Assembly: GCA_951640165.1 (NCBI GenBank)
Contig: OX621252.1
Span: 1,086,501 to 1,150,500 of the forward strand
Direction of reading: 5' to 3'
DNA: 64,000 nucleotides
Origin: Pseudoips prasinana
Lineage: Eukaryota > Arthropoda > Insecta > Lepidoptera > Nolidae
Under the pieces are notes generated by a model, which saw only the letters and a program-made list of their open reading frames with translations, was not told the origin of the DNA and ran no database searches. How positions within the stretch are numbered: the first letter of the stretch is position 1; each line of letters starts with the position of its first letter. Made by a program: the position numbers and the translations under genes. Shown here one piece after another: positions 31,705 through 42,173 of the stretch.

Positions 31705-32197
31705 TAGTGTTGAAAATGACTAAAGTGACTGAATTAGACTGATTGTCACTAACGGTCAAATTGGTCAAAACAGGTCATTAACTGTCAAAAACGGTAATTT
31801 TCGGTCAATTTGATTTCAGTAATATTTTAGTACCTTTTAAGTTTTTGTCGTTTATAAATTGAAACAAAAAAGTGGTTTTTGTGACTTATAGTATTATTAT
31901 ATAGTGTTAATAATTTTACATTTCTAATCATGCGTGCATTTAAGATAAAATGGCAACGTAGCATCGCCTCGCGCATTGATTTTGATGGCGTCTTATCCTC
32001 TCATGATATAATAAAAAATAAAATGTTGCTTCATTTAAACTTGCATATAAATTGGGTACCTGAATAAATAAATAATTGGCTGGTAGTCGAGAATAGACAA
32101 TATTTGAGTCAAATTGACTGAATTTGACAGTAAATGACCGGTCATTTAAGGTTTATGACAATTGTGACAAGTTATATTTAGTCATTTTTCATCTTTA
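31705..32197. mobile_element. hAT-like MITE
   Basis: Flanked by the 8-bp direct repeat CTTATGAC (31697-31704 and 32198-32205), the duplication length of hAT transposons. The ends are imperfect inverted repeats: TAGTGTTGAAAATGACTAAA on the left, TAAAGATGAAAAATGACTAA as the complement of the right. Several GGTCA/TGACC-type subterminal repeats lie inside. No transposase, so non-autonomous. Confidence 0.65.
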
Positions 32198-32205
32198 CTT
32201 ATGAC

Positions 32206-32330
32206 CCTGACTGCTTAGCCGGCGCTCCTGAGTTCGATCCCCACCCACGACAAATATTTGAATGATGAGCACGATTATTTTTTCTGTGGCCGGGCGTAAT
32301 TTATCGATTAGTTTGCAGTTTCTTATATAC
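32206..32330 (+). repeat. tRNA-like SINE fragment
   Basis: CTGACTGCTTAGCCGG and GCTCCTGAGTTCGATCCCCA give A- and B-box-like elements, followed by CAAATATTTGAATGATGAGC as in SINE-A. Degenerate. Confidence 0.5.
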
Positions 32331-33018
32331 AGTTCCGAACTTATCCAAACTGAAGGTACTGTTATCATTTATTAGCATGTATGTATTTATTAGCACCATC
32401 ATAGAAAGTAGTCCAAACCGTAGCTCGAAGTATTGCGTTAAAGTAATGTTTGGTTTCCACGACCTTGATATGAATTATATGCGTTATAGCCCAAGTTCGA
32501 CAATCTCTTATGCTCATCTGACGATCCAGTCATCGAACATCAGAACTGGTTACATTTTAATAAGTCAGGGCTTTTTTATTTCACCAGTAGTGAAAGAAAA
32601 GAAAAGAAAGAAAAAAGTTTTATTAGACACAACATAAAAAAACATTAAAATCAACACAGATATAAACAAAAACAGCGAGAACAGGTATAGGTAAGTACAT
32701 AAAAGCTACAATACAAATCTAAATATAAGTACAAATATAATTCCATATGTCTAAAAGGCTGCAGCACAGCATATCGTTACAGACTATGTAGACTGTAACA
32801 CTGATTTTCAACTCCCAGCCTTATACTAGTGTTTAGTATTGCGATACTAAATTCTTCCTCTTTGGTTTGGCACCTCGAGCAAGCCGCACGATCTCTCGAT
32901 CTAATATCTAATTAATTAATTTAAAACAGTGTAACCTAAATAGAAAGTGGTAAAAAACAATTATATCTCATTTTGGTGTTGTGATTGATTAGGACCTAAG
33001 CTGAAATAATAAACATTT
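32331..33018. other. mostly unrecognised; LINE tail-like segment at 32596-32760
   Basis: An AAAGAAAAG-type purine tract at 32596-32620 followed by AAGTTTTATTAGACACAAC has the look of a minus-strand LINE 3' end. The rest is unrecognised. An 86-codon frame at 32377-32637 has no motif. Confidence 0.35.
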
Positions 33019-33100
33019 TGGTCCTTCGAGCCGGATTTGAACCAGCGACCTTTGGATACAAATGTGCTAAGCGATTACCGCTAAGTGCTGCTTCACTGGG
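33019..33100 (-). pseudogene. tRNA-Tyr-like retropseudogene (encoded CCA)
   Basis: The minus strand has a T arm GCTGGTTCAAATCCGGC and acceptor end TCGAAGGA, matching eukaryotic tRNA-Tyr, with GTA at the anticodon position (TTTGTATCC). The 5' half is altered (GCTTAGCGGTAATCGC duplicated or diverged), so no cloverleaf forms. After the discriminator base the genome reads CCA (complement of 33019-33021), which eukaryotic tRNA genes do not encode. This implies origin from a mature tRNA by reverse transcription, possibly as a SINE head. Confidence 0.6.
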
Positions 33101-33404
33101 CAATAGAGGACGGAAGCAAGCTGTATGGCAAATATGTCTACAAACTAATTAACGTCTAGCGTGGAGCTGCATGAGATGGTCAGTTTTCAGGGATCGCTCG
33201 TCCAATTGAGGATCGGAGGGTGATACGAATGCAAACTGAAGGTAACGCTGTCGTCGCGGTAAACGGTCGTATTTTCTAATAACCTTGACTCCATCTAGCG
33301 AAGTCGTATTATTGTCATCCAGATCTTCTAATACGTTTCAGGGACGACGGTGCTCACTCATCTTTTTCCAACATATCCCCTTTTATTTAGCTCTGGCGGT
33401 TTTA

Positions 33405-33500
33405 CTCATCATCATCATATCAGCCGAAAGACGTCCACAGCTGGACGAAGGCCTCCCTCAAAGATCTCCACAATTGCCGGTCTTGCGCTATTCGCATTTT
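33405..33500 (+). repeat. dispersed repeat (CAGCCGAAAGACGTCC type), copy 1
   Basis: ATCAGCCGAAAGACGTCCAC followed by AGCTGGACGAAGGCCTCCCT and GATCTCCACAATTG. The same order occurs at 52435-52515 and, reversed and diverged, at 36690-36775. It may belong to an RTE-type LINE, an attribution from memory and not shown here. Confidence 0.6.
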
Positions 33501-33523
33501 ACTCATCGATTGCGTTTTACTCA

Positions 33524-33689
33524 TCCTACTAATATGCGAAAGTTTGTGAGTGTAGATTTATGGATGTTAGTTAATCTATCACGCAAAAACAACGAAACGA
33601 TTTTGATGAAACTTTATAGGTTGCCTATTTATCCGAATAACACAAGCAAAATGAAATTCAACTCTGATGACACCGTGGGGCACAGCTAT
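33524..33689 (+). mobile_element. short Helitron-like element
   Basis: Begins TCCTACTAATATGCGAAAGT after A, the plus-strand form of the 5' end seen at 22951-23127, and ends CGTGGGGCACAGCTAT at 33674-33689, where CTAT stands for CTAG. The terminal GC palindrome is lost. Confidence 0.65.
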
Positions 33690-34354
33690 GTCACAGCACA
33701 GTATATCACAATAATGTAACGTTTTCTGTAAAGTTTCTTTAAAGGAGGTAGTTCCACAATCCAGCTGGTCATAGAGTAAAATCCTCTATGCCCCACCTCT
33801 TACCAGTAGCTTAAGTAAAGGTAGCATTCTCTGTACGTTCCATATGCCAATGTAATACATACATATTTACTCAGTCAATTCAAAGCAGTATTTTATCATT
33901 TTTGCTATCAGTGTCCTCAGTTTTTATACACCACGTATTCCAATTACAAAAAAGCAATTAAATGGTATAAACTGCATTGAAACCGGTTAATCTGTTTGGG
34001 TATTACTATGTTGCGCATATACAAATAGATACATACAACCTGTGAGCATTTCGTGCGCGTGAGAGGTTCTATGAATGCCAGTCGGTACTGAATGTCGCGA
34101 AAAACATGTGACGCCGACGGCATGAAAGCGAATAGACCTCTCTCAGGTGGAACGTATATATATATATATATATATAATAGACTTCAGAATAAAGTAGGTC
34201 ATCAATTTGACACAACCAGTCTGCTCTTTGTCATGATATTCATTTACTAAAAGAGTTCTAGAAAGTTATAGTTTTTATTATATATTTAAAAGTACCTACA
34301 TGTCGTCGAAAATTTTTAAATAATTCTTAACTGTCAAAAGGTGGAAACTGAAAT
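33690..34354. other. unrecognised DNA with a TA microsatellite
   Basis: A TA run at about 34153-34175; nothing else recognised. Confidence 0.35.
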
Positions 34355-34495
34355 GTACAGACGCCAGCACATCCAGCTACCCCAATCTGTCAAATTTCTT
34401 TTATACATTTTCAATTTTAACACAAAAGAATAAGGTTCACTTTCAATTGGTGAAATTTGACAGATTGGGGTAACTTGATGTGCTGGCGTCTGTAC
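34355..34495. repeat. 44-bp inverted repeat, 53-bp spacer (fold-back or MITE)
   Basis: Arms 34355-34398 and 34452-34495 start GTACAGACGCCAGCACATC and end with the complement; 3 mismatches in 44. The AT-rich spacer has no frame. I find no target-site duplication, so it may be a MITE with eroded flanks or a simple inverted duplication. Confidence 0.75.
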
Positions 34496-34929
34496 GAGCC
34501 GAGTGAGAAGAGCGAGCATGTCGCGGCAGCGGCCGTCCAGTGGCAGAAACAAATTTATTTATGCACACAACATTGTGATTAAAAGGTTCACTTCCATAGA
34601 TTATAATCAACCAACAAATAATACGTTAAATTGTAAGCAGGATGTTACGGTTCACAATCTTTCGACAGTTTACAATCTCGCGAGATAGATTATAGTCTAA
34701 CGGTATTTACAATTATACGGTTCAATTATACACATATAAAGCAATACCTCCGTTGTTTTTTGATTTTGATATTATTTTTTATTCGTTACTGTTCTATCAC
34801 ACATAGAATTTTTATTTAAAGCGGTGATCATATCTAAAATAAAGGTAAAAACAATTGTATATTTTTAACAGACTTCAAAAAAAGGTCCGATCAATTCAAC
34901 TATGTTTTTTATTGTGTATATGTGTTGAC
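34496..34929. other. unrecognised DNA
   Basis: No gene or repeat recognised. Confidence 0.35.
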
Positions 34930-35230
34930 TGCCTCGTTGGACTAGCGGTAGCGTCTTCCACCGCATAACGAGGTCCTGCATTCAAACCCTGGGTCAGGCC
35001 ATAAAGTGATTTTTTATTTTTATATAAAGAAAAATTTCTCAGTATCAGCCCGAAGTCTGGAGCTGGCGGTATTATGCCCCCGTACCTCGGAGAGAACATA
35101 AAGCTGTCGTTCGTGTTCCTGACTTCTTTCCTGTCTTGTCGCTAGTCATCCTATCGGATCATTAGAGTGATAGAATAGAAAGTACCTACTCCTGTGTTTG
35201 CGCACACACTTGTGCACTATTATTCCCTAG
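34930..35230 (+). mobile_element. SINE-C copy, complete head
   Basis: Head CCTCGTTGGACTAGCGGTAG with B-box region GGTCCTGCATTCAAACCCTG, then a body with TCAGTATCAGCCCGAAGTCT, TATCGGATCATTAGAGTGAT and GCACACACTTGTGCACTAT. A little diverged from 24738-25118. Confidence 0.75.
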
Positions 35231-35343
35231 AAATAATCGAAATCCTACCAGAATAGTTTTACCAGTGATTCCCAGAACAACTTTATACAAGAAAAGTAGC
35301 TACGTGATGTGTGGACGTTTATTTAATGAGTTGCCTGTTGATA

Positions 35344-35640
35344 TTATAAAATAAATAAATAAAATAAAAAAGGTTTTTATTCACGTAGCCTTTATAAAAG
35401 CGCTTGTAAATAGTCAGAACATGTTTGTAGTAATACAGTTATTATTTCTAGTTACTTATTACAGATATTTAGGTACACAGAATGTTAAAACATTTATACA
35501 ATTTATTTTATAATGGTAGTGACATTTAGCTAGCTTGTATTAAGTTATTGTCAAGGAGATTATATTTAGTCGAAGTTTTTAATATTATGTACTGAAATTT
35601 AAATTTTATTACATATTGTCTGAATGGTTCTGTATTAAGG
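35344..35640 (-). mobile_element. LINE2 3'-UTR copy
   Basis: Minus-strand LINE2 3' end from its T-rich tail complement through GGTTTTTATTCACGTAGCC to ACATATTGTCTGAATGGTTC, where it is 5'-truncated. It is uninterrupted and serves as the empty site for SINE-A copy 2. Confidence 0.85.
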
Positions 35641-35699
35641 AACTAAGTACCACCCAAGAAATAACATTTTACACGGTAGCAGACGTTTTTAATAGGACC

Positions 35700-35833
35700 A
35701 AACATAGACATTAATTTAAATATTTGCATGCTACTATGTATATGACTAAATGTTGTGGATCTGTTTTTATATCTTTAAGACCTCAATTGTTTGTACCAAC
35801 ATTTATGGCAAATAAATAAATATCTATCTATAA
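35700..35833 (+). repeat. LINE 3'-end-like fragment
   Basis: Closes with TTTAAGACCTCAATTGTTTG and GGCAAATAAATAAATATC; same family as 29560-29716. Confidence 0.5.
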
Positions 35834-36044
35834 TATAGTGCCGCACAGATGGCTCGTCTCCGGTAACATTGGCCACCGAAGCCGACATTTGGACGCATTA
35901 ATCCGTTGTTTGTGAACCCACCTTGATAATTTATTTTATTATTCGGTGGGCAGTTGTCTCCGTGTGGTCACATATAAAAACTGTCTATAAATTAGTTGAT
36001 TTAACGTCAACTTGAAAACTGTTCTGATTTTTAAACAGTTCTTA

Positions 36045-36290
36045 CTTACTTATTTATATGGGTCATAGCTGTTCAAGCCACCCAGAAAGCCTCTGTCATA
36101 GCGTAACGACTGTTTTCTAATGACTACAACCGGGACCGACAACTTAACGTGACCTCCGAAACACGGAGGCGCTCAGATATTAAACCACTTTGGCGGTCAC
36201 CCTTCTATGGACTGACCGCGTCCATAGTTGCTCAACCTCACCGATCACTTACGGACCGCAGCATCTGGCTATGAGCGTTTTAAAGCAAAG
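36045..36290 (-). mobile_element. 5S-rRNA-derived SINE (SINE3 type), copy 2
   Basis: Minus strand, from 36290 down: a 5S-like head with TGATCGGTGAGGTTGAGCAA (box A region) and GACGCGGTCAGTCC followed by AGAAGGGTGACCGCC (box C region; 5S rRNA has GGATGGGTGACCGCC). The body follows with CACGTTAAGTTGTCGGTCCC, and the end is an (AAGT)n-type tail near 36045-36058. A LINE-like simple-repeat tail, a pol III type 1 promoter remnant and a second copy with the same body (12540-12760) all favour a SINE over a 5S pseudogene. Confidence 0.72.
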
Positions 36291-36837
36291 CTTCAAAAAC
36301 AGTAATTATAAAATTTTATTCCAAACATATATAAGATGGCCAAGGAGTTGACGTTCAAACGCAAAATTTTGACACTTTATGATGAGGAGTATCCGAAACA
36401 CCCCCATGTTTACTAGAGATCGCACTTGTTCGAGATGCGATCATTAGGTTCTAATGCACAAATACATTATGATTGTGAGTAGAATCCGACTTGCTATTGT
36501 AATAATTTAGCTATGTGGCTGACACCAAAGAATTTCACCACCATATTTCCTCCCGTTGTGAACGTAAAAGGTGTCCCGAGGGAATATCTACCAGAGGGCA
36601 GCAACTCTCTGTGTACTATGACCATCATGTTGCGATCGCCAACCCATCTGACAAACGTGGCGATTATGGTATATCCTTCCAACTGATGGACACAACTCTA
36701 CTGGAGAAATCTTTTGGGCAGGCTTTTGTCCAGCAGTGAACTTCATTCGGCTGACATGATGAGGTGAAAGTTTTGTATGATATGAATAAAACGGAATTGG
36801 ATGTAATTTAGACTAACGATAGATTATACCCATCATG
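36291..36837. other. mostly unrecognised; CAGCCGAA-type repeat at 36690-36775 (minus)
   Basis: At 36718-36757 GCTTTTGTCCAGCAGTGAAC and GGCTGACATGATG are the reversed, diverged form of the repeat at 33405-33500. A 74-codon frame at 36515-36739 runs into it and has no motif. Confidence 0.4.
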
Positions 36838-37400
36838 GATTAAAAATAAAAATAAAAAAATAAAAATATGGTTTATTTCTCTCGTAAAAGTTCATGTATA
36901 AATGACATTGCGATATATAAACAATTTTTGCTTAATTAGAACTTTAGAGAGAGCTGGAGTCTGTACTAGGCTCTAAACCTGTATTACAGATCTCCAGGCA
37001 TCCTCCAATCTTGCATGTCGCGCAAGAATTTTATTATAATAAACAAATTTTAATTTAATTCTAAAATTGAGTTGCATACAAAAAAGGTTGAGAGACAGAA
37101 ATAATGCTACTACAATAAAGAGAAAATTAAATAAAATAATAATGATAATGATAAAAATTGAGCTTGAAGGTGTTTATGTTTTTTTTTTTTAAGTATGTGG
37201 TAAAGTATGTGGGTGTTGGTATGTAATGGTTTATTGTACTATGTGAAGTAAAGTTTCTGTTTCGTCGTAACTAAGTTGAGATAACCATTCAGTTATTGCA
37301 TGTTTACATTGTCCCTTACGCATTGGGTATATATCAAGGATTTTGTTAATCTTGTTATACATGAAGCTACCAAGAAAGCAGTAACATCGCTGAGCTAGTG
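36838..37400 (-). mobile_element. LINE 3' part with RT C-terminal remnant
   Basis: The A-rich (AAATAAAAAT) tail lies at 36838-36872. Upstream on the minus strand, 37240-37400 translates to FMYNKINKILDIYPMRKG and AITEWLSQLSYDE, a Jockey/CR1-type C-terminal end. No full frame survives. Confidence 0.6.
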
Positions 37401-37744
37401 CAGTATTAACGAGTACTGGATTAACACATAAGCTACATTAAATTAGGGCGCAAAAAATAATTCATAAATGTATTTCTCCGTTAGAGCAATTAGAACCAAT
37501 TTAGAGCTTTTACCTGAATGTTTCCTACTTGGGAGTGCCAGAATTACATTTGAGGTGAAAGCAGGAAATCCGCGTGCCCTAGAATTAAATGCAAAGTTAA
37601 GGTACTGAGTCCTCCATCCACTAATCTACATCTCATAAAAGCTGCATTCGAGGCACGTCCTCTATGCCATTATGCACTACGCGATTTTCTTCTGGGTGCT
37701 TTTTTAAATGTCAACGTCTAAATATTCTATATTCAGACATATTT
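37401..37744. other. unrecognised DNA
   Basis: May be a further decayed part of the LINE at 36838-37400; no clear motif. Confidence 0.3.
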
Positions 37745-38125
37745 GGCTGCACGTATGTCGCAGTGGGACTGGTCACATGATGCGATCAACAACAGGAAAG
37801 TGGAACAAAAAAGTTACAGAATGGTATCCGCGGGAAGGAAAGAGACGTATAGGCAGACAGAAAAAAAGATGGGAAGACGATCTGCCCCAAGGTTGGAGAA
37901 GGACAGCAATGGACAGGCAAAGGTGGAGGGAACTTGAGGAGGCCTATGTCACAAGATAGCCTGACCTGATAACTGATATTAAAAGTTAAGTTATACATAT
38001 AGGAATAATATAAATAAGTGTAGTTTAGTTAAGTATAGTTTATATTCTATTTCATTACATGATATTGTGAAAAGGTCAGAAGAAAATAAAGGCTATTTTA
38101 TTTTTATTTATTTTATTTTTATTAT
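37745..38125 (+). mobile_element. RTE-type LINE 3' fragment
   Basis: The frame 37708-37959 reads GHMMRSTTGKWNKKVTEWYP, KRRIGRQKKRWEDDLPQ, WRRTAMDRQRWRELEEAYV, the typical C-terminus of RTE-clade endonuclease-reverse transcriptases (GRP-RWxDDI, W-xxA-DR-W). A short 3' UTR and a T-rich/A-rich simple tail at 38092-38125 follow. Everything upstream, including RT and endonuclease, is missing. Confidence 0.78.
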
Positions 38126-38149
38126 GTCGCAGTCGTGTCGTAACCGCTG

Positions 38150-38410
38150 CTAGCCAATCGATTCCCTGGTAAGGAAAAATTATTGATGAAGCAAGCAGCC
38201 CGGAATCAGAAAATTGACAGCGTCTGTTTCCGCTCTTGTGGTGTTGTCGTAACAGAATGATGATTAGAGAGAGGCAGTAGAAAGTACATCTATGTTAAGC
38301 ACACACTTGAACTTTGTAATAATGTCGTGCGCAGATATTTTGTTTCCGTTCACCGTTGCTATGGCGGCAACTCAACCGAAAGGCTAATTTAACGTTGAAA
38401 ACAATAAACA
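38150..38410 (+). repeat. degenerate SINE-C-like segment
   Basis: AGTAGAAAGTACATCTATGT, AGCACACACTTGAACTTTGT and GTCGTGCGCAG follow the SINE-C body order with many changes; no head. Confidence 0.45.
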
Positions 38411-38702
38411 TGTTACTCCACAGAACTCAGCCATTGTTCCTCGCCTGACCTAAAACTAGTTCGTTGTTAGTGTTCCTGTATCGCCATACTGGTGCTCTGT
38501 TGAGTGGGGCGCGGGGGCTTAGGGGGGAATGTTCGCGAACGCATTGAGACAATTGCATACATCCGGGGAGGGTGCGGTCACATTGTGAGCGAGAATATTG
38601 AGATCTATTGAGACAACATTATTAATATGATTGGGTCCCGAGATATGCAATGCAATGCATATTTCAACGTCTTAGGGGGCCTGAAGGGAATCATGCAAAG
38701 AT
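38411..38702. other. unrecognised GC-richer DNA
   Basis: No feature recognised. The local G-rich stretch near 38505-38530 (GGGGCGCGGGGGCTTAGGGG) stands out from the AT-rich surroundings. Confidence 0.3.
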
Positions 38703-38935
38703 TTTGTTGATAATAACTTGACAATAACTTGATACGAGCTAGCTAAATATCATTGCTATAATAAAATAAATTTTATAAATGTAATAAATTTATAATACAA
38801 TGTGTACCTAAATATGTGTAACTAGAAATAATAATGCATACAACTATATTACTACAAACATGTTCTGACTATTTAGAAGCACTTTTTTAAAGTCTACGTG
38901 AATAAAAACCTTTTTTATTTATTTATTTATTTACA
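38703..38935 (+). mobile_element. LINE2 3'-UTR copy
   Basis: Plus-strand LINE2 3' end from TTGATAATAACTTGACAAT through ACTACAAACATGTTCTGAC to CTACGTGAATAAAAACC and a TTTA tail. Confidence 0.85.
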
Positions 38936-39236
38936 TACTAGCCTGATATGGAAATTGCGTTCTAATGTTATAAATGTGAAAAATTGTATGTGTAGATCTT
39001 GTTTGAATGTTTTTTTAACTCAATCTCGCAATAATGGCTACACTGCTTTGAATGAAATTTGTCAAACACAGATAGTTTGTTAACTTGCTTGACACATTTT
39101 GTACTGTAACATGTAAGGCTTCCTGTGGGTGTAGCCAAACCCGAAACTTCTGGGCAACTTAAAATTTCGTATGAGTCTTATGGAACATTATTAAATGTGT
39201 CGCAGATGAAGCTGCGGGCTGAATCCAGTATAAAAT
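38936..39236. other. unrecognised DNA
   Basis: Nothing recognised between two elements. Confidence 0.3.
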
Positions 39237-39823
39237 AAAAACAAGCCAAGTGCGAGTCGGACTCGCCCATGAAGGGTTCCGTAGCAGCAAGTATTTCAGT
39301 TGATTAAATGAAAGCAAATTGCGGTTTATAACGTATTAAAAAAAACTTCTTGCTAGATCTCGTTCAAAGCAATTTTCGTTTTTAGTTTCTATGGTAATCT
39401 ACATCATATCTTTTTTTAGTTTTATCATTATCTTATTTTAGAAGTTACAGGGGGGGGGGGGGGCACTCATTTTACCACTTTGGAAGTGTCTCGCGCAAAC
39501 TATTCAGTTTAGACAAAAATGATATTAGAAACCTCAATATGATTTTTGAAGACCTATCCACAAACACCCCACAAGTATGAGTAAGATGAAAAAAAAAAAT
39601 TGAGGTTCAGTTCTATTTAGGGCGACCCCCCAAAATTATTGTTCTTTTTCTATTTTTGTGTAAAAATCTTAATGCGGTTCACAGAATACACCTACCTACC
39701 AAGTTTCCGCAGTACAGCTCTTATAGTTTCGGAAAAAAGTGGCTGTGACAGACAGACAGACAGACATACATGAAGAATCTCTAAGGGTTCCTTTTTTGCC
39801 ATTTGGCTACGGAACCCTAAAAA
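39237..39823 (-). mobile_element. GGGTTCCG-type element, copy 2
   Basis: Minus-strand copy: starts AAAACAAGCCAAGTGCGAGT and ends CTACGGAACCCTAAAAA, with both terminal hairpins. A run of 13 or so G lies near 39449-39462, where the other copies have short C or G runs. About 587 bp, matching copies 1 and 3. Confidence 0.78.
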
Positions 39824-40294
39824 TGATCTGATAACGCGGGTACTATCCAAGTTGTATTTGTCTTCGTCGAAAATAACTTTGCGATAAGATCGTGTAAGGA
39901 TGTCGTGTGCCTTAACCATTTTTGCCTTCTCATTTATGGTGGACCATAGCGCACAAACAGTCTAAGTCCACACATAGATAAAAACAAAATGTAATTAAAT
40001 CTTAAATTATTTATTTTTTAATAAAGGATTGCTACTGAAATCAGCAGTGTTTTTTAGTAGCTGCCACGACAAGCAGTACACGGAAAGGACTTTACGATTC
40101 CACATAAGTGTAGCATTTTAAAGGAATCAGTTATTTTAGCATTTGAATTTTCAAGAGCCTGAGATCATAACGCTTCTGTTTTTGGATGGTAGATAGGTAG
40201 TTAATCCACAAGATATCCCAAGTGTTCTTATCTATCTAGATAAACGTTTAGTTTATAAAGTGGAAATACCGATAAGGTTAGTTAGGAAACCTAT
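39824..40294. other. unrecognised DNA
   Basis: No gene or repeat recognised. Confidence 0.35.
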
Positions 40295-40560
40295 AAATCC
40301 TACAAATATCATAAATGCGAAAGTTTGTGAGTATGGATGTACGAGTGTTTGTTACTCTTTGACGCAAACACTTGGCAATGGGTATTAATGGAACTTTATA
40401 ATAAAATAACTTATACATTCGAATAACACATAGACTATATTCAGCACTTGGGTATTAACATACACTTGTACTTGTCAAGGTTACAATGCAGTACATAAAC
40501 ATAGTGGATAGTATAAATATTACAAAAAAAATTAATTAGTCCGTCCCTGCGGTTTGTTTT
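40295..40560 (+). mobile_element. Helitron-like fragment
   Basis: CATAAATGCGAAAGTTTGTG and GTTACTCTTTGACGCAAACA follow the 5' half of the short Helitrons (22951, 33524). A weak 3' side CGTCCCTGCGGTTTG near 40542 lacks the CTAG end. Confidence 0.55.
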
Positions 40561-40667
40561 ATCGCATATATTTTCTGAAATCCTTAAATAAATAACAAGT
40601 TACTAATCTATTATTTTAAAATTTAGCTCTACTATATTAAAATTAAAGAATGGAAGACTAAAGCAAA

Positions 40668-40830
40668 AAGACGAAATTCTAAATGAGGGTGTGATCACAA
40701 GATCACATGCACGGGATTACCGATCACGCGTTAATGGGCCAAAGCGCTTCTCGCCGCTGAGGAACCTACCCTAGCTAGCCTGCGGCTTACTCTAGCTACC
40801 TAGGTGGATGACCCGGAGAAGTAAGCCACA
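40668..40830 (+). repeat. Rep-E dispersed repeat, copy 1
   Basis: Shares AGACGAAATTCTAAATGAGG, CAAAGCGCTTCTCGCCG and GAACCTACCCTA-type sequence with 52215-52310. No coding sequence. Confidence 0.55.
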
Positions 40831-40850
40831 AAGAAAGAAAAAGAATGAAA

Positions 40851-41068
40851 AAACTTTATAAATTATAGCCTATGTGTTAATCCAAGGTGTCACCTAACTC
40901 CATACCAAGTTTTATTAAAATCGCTCCACCCGTTTAGACGTGAAGAAGTAACAAACATACACACTCACACAGTCACACACTCACTAACTTTCGCCTTTAT
41001 AATATTAGTAGGAAGTAGGATAGTAAAGTTAACTTTAAAGCGTCGGAAACCGCGGGGCACAGCCAGTA
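40851..41068 (-). mobile_element. Helitron fragments (5' part minus, 3' end plus)
   Basis: 40851-41020 is the 5' part of a minus-strand short Helitron, with GCCTTTATAATATTAGTAGG and GA at 41019-41020. Right after it, AAACCGCGGGGCACAGCCAG at 41047-41066 is the 3' end of a Helitron in plus orientation. The two parts do not form one element. Confidence 0.6.
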
Positions 41069-41429
41069 GTACAAATAATTTTAAGTGAGATAGAGCACAG
41101 GTTTCATTGGCTTTATGAGCTGCTTGACTTGGAGAACACCTCCAGCTTATAGAATGCATTTCAGGTAAAGGCGTCATTATGTTTAAAATGTATATTATGT
41201 TTGTAAAGTGCATGTGAGTTAGGTCGCCAAAGCTCTTCGAGGACGGGGGAAAGAAGTGTGTTGCAAGTGTGGACTACAGTTACCACCATTAGATTATCTT
41301 TTGCTCCTGAAACTAGAGCCTAATTAGCTTGAGCGGAACTACTCATATTTACTTTGTAAATAATATGCATTATAATGATAGTTTCTTAATTATATAGTTT
41401 ATTAATAAAGATGAGAAGAAAAAGTGAGC
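41069..41429. other. unrecognised DNA
   Basis: Nothing recognised. Confidence 0.35.
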
Positions 41430-41545
41430 TTATTACTTGGCGTAGTTGCGGCTCCAGTGGGTTTACAAGTGTCCATGGGCGGCGGTGATCACTTACCATT
41501 AGATGAGCCGCTTGGTCGATTGCCTTCCTATTACATATACAAAAA
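41430..41545 (-). repeat. Rep-D dispersed repeat, copy 2
   Basis: GTCCATGGGCGGCGGTGATC and ACTTACCATTAGATGAG are the reversed Rep-D core (compare 12784-12880). Confidence 0.6.
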
Positions 41546-42173
41546 GAAATTGACCTATAGAAGACGGATGGTTGACGCATTGTAAAGGACCTTATTATAT
41601 ATCAAGTACGCCGAATTACGTCTACTGTTAGACAAGAGCCTCCCTAAAGAATAGGGGAAATTCCATAATCGCCACTTCCCGTTCTCTAGTAGGTTATCCC
41701 TCGGGATGACTTGTATATCCCACATGACTGAAGTAAACCTTAGATATACGAAACGTTACTTGCTACTAGATAAAGAGAGAAAGAAAATGTGTGCTCGCAC
41801 CTCTCTCTTGCCCCAACAGTAATATACGAAACGTAACTCTATCTATTTCTATTTTCACTATATTATATCTCACTCTCAACTCACACTTTTCGTAACGCTC
41901 TCGTCACCCAGCTCGCACTAGCTTACTCCCCAAGTCAAGCGTACGTAAAAGAGTTTTACTTCAATACTACTAAATTGAATGATTATCTGTTTACTTAGAT
42001 TAGATACCGGCCGTCACTAAATATCTAAACTGATTTCTTAACACTTATATTATTGCCTTATAGATTAACTACTAAAACAATAACATTGTATATTTAATAA
42101 TGATGAATTGTTTAAATCCTTATCTTATCAGCGCCAGTGTACTGTTCTCTTTCTGTTTCTCTAATATATAGCA
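41546..42173. other. unrecognised DNA
   Basis: No gene. A short motif, ATATACGAAACGTTACT (41735-41751), recurs as ATATACGAAACGTAACT at 41823; not assigned to a family. Confidence 0.35.

Noticed and set aside
33285..33719. 144-codon open frame on the plus strand
   Set aside because: It runs through a CAGCCGAA-type repeat and a Helitron-like element, so it is chance reading across repeats.
36045..36290. functional 5S rRNA gene
   Set aside because: Only the box A to box C part aligns, with several changes, and it continues into a body shared with another locus.
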